DNA of 5,510 nucleotides, taken from contig DENJ01000049.1 of NCBI GenBank assembly GCA_002359635.1, positions 1 to 5,510 on the forward strand, written 5' to 3'. This stretch comes from Burkholderiales bacterium UBA2647 (GTDB lineage: Bacteria; Pseudomonadota; Gammaproteobacteria; Burkholderiales; Burkholderiaceae_E). Numbering within the stretch: position 1 is the first letter of the stretch; every line of letters starts with the position of its first letter. Position numbers and translations under genes: made by a program. Shown piece by piece: positions 1 to 4,950 of this stretch. The notes beneath the pieces were generated by a model. It did not search any database. It had not been told where the DNA came from and saw nothing but the letters and a program-made list of their open reading frames with translations.

Positions 1-1224
1 CCAGCCCACTTTCTGCGCCATGTCTCGATGCCCACGCTGCGCGAGTTCACAGACGCGCATCCGATTGCCCCCCGCCTGACCATTGACTGGGATAGCCCGC
101 CCGAGACCTTGCCTGCCATGGTCAATGCGGCCATCGAAGCGCTGCATGCGTCGATGGGTGCAGACGGCATGTCCGACGAGGAAATGTCCGCGCTTGGGCA
201 AGACTTGCACCTTTGGCATGACGACCTGCGACGCGTGCATCTGCTGTCCAACGATCTGGCCAGCAATGAATTTCATACGGCGTGCGCTGCGGATCAGGAG
301 GCGCTGGATGCTTTTGCCAGTCGGGACCCGCGCGAACAGGCGCTGTGGGTGTTTCACGCCCGTGATCACTTGTTCCGTGACGTCGAGTTGCATCTGGCCT
401 TCCAGGCGAAGGCCAACGGCAAGTATTGGAAGAAGCACCGCATCGAGGCTGGCCTGGACCTGACCAACGAGCGGGAGAAGTTGGAGGCGTTCAGCCATGA
501 GGTGGCCAAGCTCTTCGAAAAATCTGGCGCGGGCAAAAGCACCCACATTGAGCAGAGCGTCCATGCTGCTGATGGTAGTGTGCAGCTGACCATCTATGTG
601 GAAGGTCCGATCACGGCGCTGGCGCACTTCACCGAAAACAAGTTCAACCGGCAGACAACACGCATCGCCCTGGAAACGGCAGTTGTCTACCAGCCGGCTA
701 CCGGCGTTATCGAGAGCGTGGTCAAGGGCGGTTCCAAGAACCACCAGACCGTGCTGCAGTTGTTCGGCAAGCATGTGGTTGGCCGTGAGATCCAGCCTGA
801 GGAAATCGAGAAGACCCGCTTCAAGCTCAATGAACTGCGCGAAGGCCTGGAGACCTTCGATGATCTGTCGTCCCTTGGGGTCGAGAAAATCCGTCTGCGC
901 CGCGCACAGTTCCGGCCACGCGGCAGCACGGGCGTTGCCATTCGTATTGAGGCATCGGCAGAGCAGGATCAGGATGACGCGATCGAACTGGCCCGCAAGA
1001 CGCTCAAGATCCAGCATTCATTCGAGACCGAGTACAACCTCGACGGGGCATCGGTCATCGTGTACCTGGCACCGGTGGATGGCCAGAAGCCCAAGCGTTT
1101 CAGCTTCGACCTGTACTCGACCGGGTCGTCCACCATCAAGAACCTGTCCGAAAAAAATCAGCCCATCGCCAATGCCGTGTTGCAGTCGCTCAATGTGATC
1201 GAAGCTGAGGAGGCCGCAGTTTGA
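1..1224 (+). CDS. Uncharacterised ~400-residue protein, 5'-partial, first gene of a two-gene cassette
   Basis: I do not recognise this family. The frame is open from base 1. The first ATG (28) has no Shine-Dalgarno sequence before it, and the nine codons ahead of it read as ordinary coding sequence, so the true start is probably left of the window. Residues are numbered here from that ATG. Residues 1-165 look mostly helical and rich in charged and His/Trp residues (for example HLWHDDLRRVH at 61-71). Residues 183-235 and 285-365 look like alternating beta strands, with a charged helical linker at 256-280. No signal peptide or membrane segment is visible. A GAGKST string near 167-172 resembles a P-loop, but the first glycine of the Walker A pattern is replaced by Glu and the surroundings do not fit. 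The stop overlaps the TTG start of the next gene, so the two products are probably made together and may act as partners. The function is unknown. The reading frame itself is very secure. Confidence 0.85.
   Translation, partial: PAHFLRHVSMPTLREFTDAHPIAPRLTIDWDSPPETLPAMVNAAIEALHASMGADGMSDEEMSALGQDLHLWHDDLRRVHLLSNDLASNEFHTACAADQEALDAFASRDPREQALWVFHARDHLFRDVELHLAFQAKANGKYWKKHRIEAGLDLTNEREKLEAFSHEVAKLFEKSGAGKSTHIEQSVHAADGSVQLTIYVEGPITALAHFTENKFNRQTTRIALETAVVYQPATGVIESVVKGGSKNHQTVLQLFGKHVVGREIQPEEIEKTRFKLNELREGLETFDDLSSLGVEKIRLRRAQFRPRGSTGVAIRIEASAEQDQDDAIELARKTLKIQHSFETEYNLDGASVIVYLAPVDGQKPKRFSFDLYSTGSSTIKNLSEKNQPIANAVLQSLNVIEAEEAAV
1207..1213 (+). promoter_or_regulatory. Ribosome binding site fixing the TTG start at 1221
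   Basis: GAGGAGG is a near-perfect Shine-Dalgarno sequence ending 7 bases before TTG at 1221. It lies inside the last codons of the upstream gene. Together with the TTGA stop/start overlap (1221-1224) it supports translational coupling. It is the main reason to accept a TTG start here, because the next in-frame ATG is about 64 codons downstream, beyond the first CxxC pair. Confidence 0.8.
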
Positions 1225-2183
1225 GCGGCAAGCTGGTCAATGCCACGGAAGTGCTTTGCCGCCTGCTGGAGCAATCGAAACCAACGATCAACGGCGCGGC
1301 ATTGCTCGGTGGAGAATTCGGCGAGGGTGGCCACGAGCTTGTTCGTGAACGCCTACTGGTGCTCGGGCCTGCACTCTCCTACCTCACTTGCCCTGACTGC
1401 GGGATCGAGATGGCCCGCGTCGTCCGTTTCGTGGGTGTCGACCAGGTCCTGCTGTATTGCGATGAGTGCGGTGAAGTCGACGCCGATCGCGCGCTGCTCC
1501 AGACCTACACTGTCAGCCTGTCACGCTTTATCGATCGCATGGTCAGCAGCTTGGAATTGACGCCGTCCAATCGCAAGGCCATCGACAACGACATCTCGTG
1601 GCGCCTGGGTGTGCATGAGCACAAGCGTGGCAAAGCGCAGACATGGTATTTCGCGCGGCACTTGAATGACCACACCGTGGCGCGTCACCTGCTGGATCAG
1701 ATCCGTTCCGACAATGCCGCCCAATCCGCCAAGATCATCACCAGCACCGATGTGCCTTTGCCAGATGGCTCTCCGCTGGTGGGATACGACATCAAGAATC
1801 TGGCCGCCATTGCGCGCATGTCGCAGAACGTGTTCCTCTTCTTCGATGACAGGGCCGAGGCCACGGTTGCTCAGCCCGAGGAAGAACCGGCACCAGTCAC
1901 ATCGTTGCGCCATGTCCGTCACAAAGGGTGGGCCTATGTGGATGGCGAGAAGTACGAACTGGAAGGAATGCAGCAGAAGATTCTGTTGGCCTTGATGGAT
2001 GCTCACGCACATCGCCTGGAAGGCAAGGTGATCGCCGATCGATGCGGCTCCGATGCATTTCCGTTTCAGCCGGCCAAGTATTTCGGCCGGAACAACGAGG
2101 TCTACAAAGCCTTCGTCAGGTACGTGCCCGGCGACAAGGTCTACGAGTTGATCATTCACCCTGAAGACGCGGACCTATTCTGA
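1221..2183 (+). CDS. Uncharacterised 320-residue zinc-ribbon protein with probable winged-helix C-terminus
   Basis: The family is not recognised. Four cysteines in two CxxC pairs (C57-P-D-C60 and C80-D-E-C83, 19 residues apart) form a treble-clef or zinc-ribbon-like metal site. Between them are beta-type residues such as ARVVRFVGVDQVLLYC, as expected for a ribbon. Residues 95-210 are mainly helical and contain SWRLGVHEHKRGKAQTWYF, a basic/aromatic stretch. Residues 215-225 are an acidic, Pro-rich linker. Residues 232-318 look like a winged-helix-type domain: two short strands (GWAYVDGEKYEL), a helix (QQKILLALMDAH), a second helical part and a strand pair at the end (KVYELII). That fold assignment is inferred from pattern only. 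The start is TTG at 1221, inside the stop of the upstream gene. A zinc ribbon plus winged helix suggests nucleic-acid binding, perhaps a transcriptional or sensor subunit for the upstream protein. A terminator follows directly. Confidence 0.85.
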   Translation: MSGKLVNATEVLCRLLEQSKPTINGAALLGGEFGEGGHELVRERLLVLGPALSYLTCPDCGIEMARVVRFVGVDQVLLYCDECGEVDADRALLQTYTVSLSRFIDRMVSSLELTPSNRKAIDNDISWRLGVHEHKRGKAQTWYFARHLNDHTVARHLLDQIRSDNAAQSAKIITSTDVPLPDGSPLVGYDIKNLAAIARMSQNVFLFFDDRAEATVAQPEEEPAPVTSLRHVRHKGWAYVDGEKYELEGMQQKILLALMDAHAHRLEGKVIADRCGSDAFPFQPAKYFGRNNEVYKAFVRYVPGDKVYELIIHPEDADLF

Positions 2184-2211
2184 CCCGCTAAATCTTTCCC
2201 ATCCCATCCCC

Positions 2212-2248
2212 AGAACCCGGTTCCTGTCCGCAGGAAGCCGGGTTTTTT
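2212..2248 (+). terminator. Rho-independent terminator after the two-gene cassette
   Basis: AACCCGGTTCCTG (2214-2226) pairs with CAGGAAGCCGGGTT (2231-2244), giving a 13-bp GC-rich stem with a single bulged G at 2237 and a TCCG loop. The stem runs into six T residues (2243-2248). It sits 30 bases after the stop at 2183, so it ends the transcript of the left cassette. It also insulates that cassette from the downstream operon. Confidence 0.92.
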
Positions 2249-2275
2249 GCATTTTGTTCGCACGAATTCGGTTTG

Positions 2276-2318
2276 CAGAACCTGTCTGCCGAATCTGCCG
2301 AACGGGTTCCAGAACCTG
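2276..2318. repeat. Spaced direct repeat CAGAACCTG flanking a tandem TCTGCCGAA pair
   Basis: CAGAACCTG occurs at 2276-2284 and 2310-2318, 34 bases apart start to start. Between them TCTGCCGAA is repeated exactly in tandem (2285-2293, 2294-2302). The right half also carries overlapping small palindromes, GAACggGTTC (2300-2309) and GGTTCcaGAACC (2305-2316). A spacing near three helical turns and position upstream of an HTH gene fit binding sites for a dimeric or cooperative regulator. The assignment to the neighbouring HTH protein is inference. Confidence 0.55.
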
Positions 2319-2386
2319 CCTTGAAAAACTGCAAGCACTGGTTAGCGCGGTTCCCAAGCCGCACGAAACAGAGCCTTTTCACCTTC

Positions 2387-2392
2387 AAGGAG
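2387..2392 (+). promoter_or_regulatory. Ribosome binding site fixing the TTG start at 2399
   Basis: AAGGAG lies 6 bases before TTG at 2399 and is the only good Shine-Dalgarno sequence near the 5' end of the HTH reading frame. The product starting here begins about 9 residues before the first conserved HTH residues, the usual layout for AlpA/excisionase-type proteins. That favours this start over the upstream TTG at 2273. Confidence 0.7.
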
Positions 2393-2398
2393 ATTCAA

Positions 2399-2623
2399 TT
2401 GCAACCCTCAGAACCCGTCCGTCATCTCAACCAGCGGCAGCTTGCCGAACGTTGGGATTTGAGCGAGGCCACCCTGGAGCGCTGGCGCTCCGAGGGCATC
2501 GGCCCCGTCTTCCTCAAACTGCAAGGCCAGGTCCGCTATCGGATCGAAGACATCGAAGCCTTCGAAGTCGACAGCCTGCGCCGGAGCACATCCACGCGTG
2601 AAGTGATCGGAGGTGCGGCATGA
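2399..2623 (+). CDS. Small AlpA/excisionase-type helix-turn-helix DNA-binding protein
   Basis: The 74-residue product has the MerR-like winged-HTH pattern of the HTH_17/AlpA/excisionase group. The HTH spans residues 10-33 (LNQRQLAERWDLSEATLERW), with the recognition-helix Trp at 29, then the R-x-E-G-I-G-P turn at 30-36. The wing (FLKLQGQVRYRIEDIEAF) covers 38-55. Family members bind short repeated DNA sites and act as excision factors or as activators of prophage or satellite genes. TTG at 2399 was chosen because of AAGGAG at 2387. A TTG start at 2273 would give 116 residues but has no RBS and would read through the repeat region. The stop overlaps the next ATG (ATGA, 2620-2623). As first gene of a recombination operon it is probably the operon's regulator or a recombination directionality factor. 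No integrase is visible to decide between these. Confidence 0.85.
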   Translation: MQPSEPVRHLNQRQLAERWDLSEATLERWRSEGIGPVFLKLQGQVRYRIEDIEAFEVDSLRRSTSTREVIGGAA

Positions 2624-3099
2624 GCACCGATCTGACCTTCACGCCCGAACAGGTGCTGGCCACCCCGGCAGGCACGTTGGCGCAGCAACCGGCTGAACTG
2701 CTCTTCAGCATCAAGAACGCCGCCGCTGATTTGTTGGCCGCTGGCAAAGTCCTAAGCGATCACATCGACCAGGCCATCGACTTCAAGTGGGGCGAGCGTG
2801 CCCGCAACCTGCGCCACGACGCTGGCAAAGATACCGGAGTCGTGCATTTCGATGACGGCGATGTGCGCGTCACTGCAGATCTGCCCAAGAAAGTTGAGTG
2901 GGACCAGACCCGGCTGGCCGACATGACACGTCGCATTGCCGAGAGCGGTGATGACCCCAGGCAGTACGTCGAGATCACCTATCGCGTGAGCGAGACCAAG
3001 TTCAACGCTTGGCCTGAAACCCTCAAGTCTGCCTTCGAGGCTGCCCGCACGGTCAAGACCGGCAAGCCCTCGTACCGCCTCGCCCTCATGAAGGAGTAA
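2620..3099 (+). CDS. Phage-type conserved hypothetical protein upstream of the Sak4-like gene (159 aa)
   Basis: The start is an ATG overlapping the preceding stop, with GGAGG at 2609-2613. Residues 22-66 are a charged helix. After it come a strand pair (GVVHFDDGDVRVTADLPKKVEW, about 73-94), a helix (TRLADMTRRIAES, 97-109) and a segment YVEITYRVSETKFNAWPETLKSAFEAARTVKTGKPSYRLAL (116-156). The order is helical N-terminus, glycine/aspartate beta-hairpin, predicted Val/Lys-rich strand, then a Lys-Pro-Ser-Tyr C-terminus. It recalls the small proteins often found next to recombination genes in tailed-phage replication clusters (the group I remember as DUF7173). That resemblance is from memory, not a search. 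There are no catalytic motifs, membrane segments or cysteines. It probably acts in the cytoplasm as an accessory to the recombination/replication genes, but its biochemical role is unknown. Confidence 0.82.
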   Translation: MSTDLTFTPEQVLATPAGTLAQQPAELLFSIKNAAADLLAAGKVLSDHIDQAIDFKWGERARNLRHDAGKDTGVVHFDDGDVRVTADLPKKVEWDQTRLADMTRRIAESGDDPRQYVEITYRVSETKFNAWPETLKSAFEAARTVKTGKPSYRLALMKE

Positions 3100-3104
3100 T
3101 TGCC

Positions 3105-3422
3105 ATGTTCTTCAAAAAGAAAACCACTGTCCAGAAGCTGCGTGAGCGTCCCGAATGGTACGTGCGCGAGCTTCCTGAAGAAATCTTTGTTCCGGCGCTT
3201 GATGGCCATCGCCCGGATGACATGACCGTCGCGCTCGAGGACGCCACGCTGGACGATCTGGCCTTTGCCATCGTCGGCATCGAAGCCCAGGTTGCCAAGG
3301 CACGTCGTGGCTTGAGCGGGCTGCGTGAACTGTATGAGCAGGCGCGCAAGCGTGGCGCTGCTGGGACCAACACCGTGGCCGAGGTGTTTTTCGGTGATGA
3401 GTTCGAGGAGGTGTCGAAATGA
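3105..3422 (+). CDS. Small acidic helical hypothetical protein (105 aa)
   Basis: The start is ATG 3105 with AAGGAG at 3091-3096, which overlaps the end of the upstream gene. The gap to that gene is 5 bases. The N-terminus is basic (FFKKKTTVQKLRERPEW), followed by an acidic proline-containing middle (ELPEEIFVPALDGHRPDD, 22-39). A long amphipathic helix follows at about 48-84 (for example IEAQVAKARRGLSGLRELYEQARKRG), which could form a coiled coil. The C-terminus is acidic (FFGDEFEEVSK). No known domain is recognised. The stop overlaps the Sak4-like start (ATGA, 3419-3422), so its level is coupled to that protein and it may be an accessory or loading partner. That role is inference from position. 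Confidence 0.8.
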   Translation: MFFKKKTTVQKLRERPEWYVRELPEEIFVPALDGHRPDDMTVALEDATLDDLAFAIVGIEAQVAKARRGLSGLRELYEQARKRGAAGTNTVAEVFFGDEFEEVSK

Positions 3423-4327
3423 GCCTTCCCATCATCACTGCAGACCAACGCCTGGCTGAGCGCCGTGGCGTCAAGGGTGTCCTCGTTGGCAAGTCCGGTA
3501 TTGGCAAGACCTCCCAGCTCTGGACGCTGCCACCGGCATCCACGTTGTTCTTCGATTTGGAGGCCGGCGATCTGGCCGTCGAAGGCTATGCCGGCGACAC
3601 CATCCGTCCCCGCACCTGGCAGGAATGCCGCGACTTCGCCGTGTTCATCGGCGGCCCTAATCCGGCGCTCCGTGAGGACCAACCTTACAGCGAAGCCCAC
3701 TACCAAGCGGTATGCCAGCGCTTCGGTGATCCAGCCGTTCTGGACAAGTACGAAACAGTCTTCGTTGACTCGATCACCGTGGCCGGCCGTCTGTGCCTGC
3801 AATGGTGCAAGGGGCAACCGCAGGCCTATTCCGAAAAGACCGGCAAGCCCGACAGCCGTGGCGCCTACGGCCTGATGGGCCAGGAAATGATCGGCTGGCT
3901 GACCCATCTGCAACACACGCGCCGCAAGAACGTGTGGTTCGTCGGGATCCTCAACGAGGCCCTGGACGATTTCAACCGTCGGGTTTTCACGCTGCAGATC
4001 GATGGCTCCAAGACTGGTCTGGAGTTACCCGGCATCGTTGATGAGGTGGTCACGTTGGCCGAGGTCAAGGCTGACGACGGCAGCAGCTATCGCGCATTCG
4101 TGTGCCACACGCTCAATCAGTGGGGCTACCCGGCCAAGGACCGCTCTGGTCGCCTGGACCCAGTGGAGGAGCCCAACCTCGGGCGCCTCATGCAGAAGAT
4201 CGCCGGCCCCGCACGTCCCGCCAGCGAGCGCCTGGACTTTGCCCGTCCGCAGGCCAGTGTCGCAGAGCCCGCTTCCAGCGCAACCCCATCCGCCACCACG
4301 GCATCCGTTTCCTCTCAGGAGTCCTGA
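3419..4327 (+). CDS. Sak4-like RecA-fold ATPase (phage recombination, AAA_24 type)
   Basis: The 302-residue product has a canonical Walker A, GKSGIGKT at residues 24-31, just after a first strand (GVKGVLVG). STLFFDLEAGD (41-51) matches the strand after the P-loop helix in this family. The Walker B-like strand ETVFVDSIT (112-120) has Asp117 followed by Ser, the arrangement seen in the AAA_24/Sak4 phage nucleotide-binding family. NVWFVGILNE (171-180) is a further core strand. The last ~40 residues (from about 262) are Pro/Ala/Ser-rich and probably disordered. Sak4 proteins are single-domain RecA-like phage recombinases that promote strand annealing, usually needing a partner SSB. Here a candidate SSB lies directly downstream. 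The start is ATG 3419 with GAGGAGG at 3405-3411. Sequence alone cannot exclude that it serves another ATPase role in the element. Confidence 0.85.
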   Translation: MSLPIITADQRLAERRGVKGVLVGKSGIGKTSQLWTLPPASTLFFDLEAGDLAVEGYAGDTIRPRTWQECRDFAVFIGGPNPALREDQPYSEAHYQAVCQRFGDPAVLDKYETVFVDSITVAGRLCLQWCKGQPQAYSEKTGKPDSRGAYGLMGQEMIGWLTHLQHTRRKNVWFVGILNEALDDFNRRVFTLQIDGSKTGLELPGIVDEVVTLAEVKADDGSSYRAFVCHTLNQWGYPAKDRSGRLDPVEEPNLGRLMQKIAGPARPASERLDFARPQASVAEPASSATPSATTASVSSQES

Positions 4328-4329
4328 TC

Positions 4330-4938
4330 ATGACCTTTTTCGATTTCAACTCTGCCGCCGAGCAGTCCAGCTACGACCTCATCCCCAAAGGCACGGTGGT
4401 GCGCGTGCGCATGACCATCAAGCCTGGCGGCTATGACGATCCGTCCCAGGGCTGGACCGGCGGCTACGCGACCCGCAGCATGACCACCGGCTCGGTGTAT
4501 CTGAACTGCGAGTTCGTGGTGCTCGATGGCCCGTTCGCCCGTCGCAAGATGTGGTCGCTCATTGGCCTGTACAGCGCCAAGGGGGCCGAGTGGACCAATA
4601 TGGGCCGGACCTTCATCAAGGCCATCCTGAACTCCGCACGCGGCATCAATCCGAACGACAGCAGCCCAGCAGCGCAGAACGCCCGACGCATCAGTGGCTT
4701 CGCCGACCTGGAGGGCATCGAGTTCGTTGGCAAGGTGGACTGGGACAAGGACCAGAACGGCCAGGACAAGTGCGTCATCAAGTCGGCTGTCACGCCGGAG
4801 CACAAGGACTACGCCGCTCACATGAATGGTGCGCCAGCGGGGGCAGCCAGTGCGCCGGCCAGCAGTGGTGGAGCCAATGCCTATGCACAGGCCACCGGTC
4901 GCGCGCCGGTGCCGGGTCGTCCCAGCTGGGCGCAGTAA
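4330..4938 (+). CDS. Candidate phage single-strand DNA-binding protein, OB-fold-like (DUF669-like)
   Basis: The 202-residue product begins with FDFNSAAEQSSYDLIPKGTVVRVRMTI, then has strands (SVYLNCEFVVLDGPFARRKMWSLIGLYS, 55-82), a helix (MGRTFIKAILNSARGI, 91-106) and a last beta region (LEGIEFVGKVDWDKDQNGQDKCVIKSAV, 127-154). The order is YDLIPKGT, a 'DGPFARRKMW' strand turn, a helix, then a 'GxxFVGKVxWDKDxNGQDK' strand pair. It resembles the DUF669 family, phage OB-fold proteins usually found beside recombinases, but I made this match from pattern only. From about 165 it has a disordered Ala/Gly/Ser/Pro tail ending PSWAQ, without the acidic DDDIPF-type tip of bacterial SSB. The start is ATG 4330 with AGGAG at 4317-4321. 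Longer in-frame starts from 4102 would overlap the recombinase gene and have no RBS. Position after the Sak4-like gene supports an SSB-partner role. Confidence 0.8.
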   Translation: MTFFDFNSAAEQSSYDLIPKGTVVRVRMTIKPGGYDDPSQGWTGGYATRSMTTGSVYLNCEFVVLDGPFARRKMWSLIGLYSAKGAEWTNMGRTFIKAILNSARGINPNDSSPAAQNARRISGFADLEGIEFVGKVDWDKDQNGQDKCVIKSAVTPEHKDYAAHMNGAPAGAASAPASSGGANAYAQATGRAPVPGRPSWAQ

Positions 4939-4950
4939 GGGGGAATTGCC

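Larger units (their letters stand above)
2249..2398 (+). promoter_or_regulatory. Intergenic control region of the recombination operon
   Basis: These 150 non-coding bases lie between the terminator and the RBS-supported TTG of the HTH gene, so the promoter for the downstream operon should be here. The best sigma70-like candidate I see is TTGAAA at 2321-2326 with TTAGCG at 2342-2347 preceded by TGG. The spacing is 15 bases and the -10 is poor, so I do not assert it. The region is dense in GAAC/GTTC tetramers and short repeats, which suggests operator sites. The in-frame sequence upstream of 2399 could in principle encode a longer HTH protein starting at TTG 2273, but no RBS supports that. Confidence 0.5.

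Noticed and set aside
523..545. GAGKST string in the left gene resembling a Walker A P-loop
   Set aside because: The first glycine of GxxxxGK[ST] is Glu here. The string is not preceded by a hydrophobic strand and no Walker B is visible, so I do not call an ATPase.
2070..2090. Small hairpin CCGGCC/GGCCGG inside the zinc-ribbon gene
   Set aside because: It is a 6-bp stem with a 9-base loop within coding sequence and no T tract. This is expected by chance in GC-rich DNA.
1521..2159. Antisense reading frame (212 codons) opposite the zinc-ribbon gene
   Set aside because: It is a shadow of the + strand gene, with His/Gln/Val-rich composition and no domain or RBS evidence.
2321..2347. Possible sigma70 promoter TTGAAA...TTAGCG
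   Set aside because: The -10 is a poor match and the spacer is 15 bases. It is mentioned as a candidate in the control region but not asserted as a feature.
2254..2601. Overlapping + frame across the control region and HTH gene
   Set aside because: Its Arg/Pro-rich composition and its opposition to a convincing HTH protein in another frame mark it as a shadow.
3086..3916. Long antisense reading frame (276 codons) opposite the recombinase and its upstream gene
   Set aside because: It is a mirror of GC-rich codon bias on the + strand. It overlaps two RBS-supported genes with clear motifs and has no recognisable domain of its own.
4102..4329. In-frame upstream extension of the SSB-like gene
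   Set aside because: It would overlap the recombinase by over 200 bases, its composition is Pro/Arg-rich shadow, and AGGAG at 4317 supports ATG 4330.
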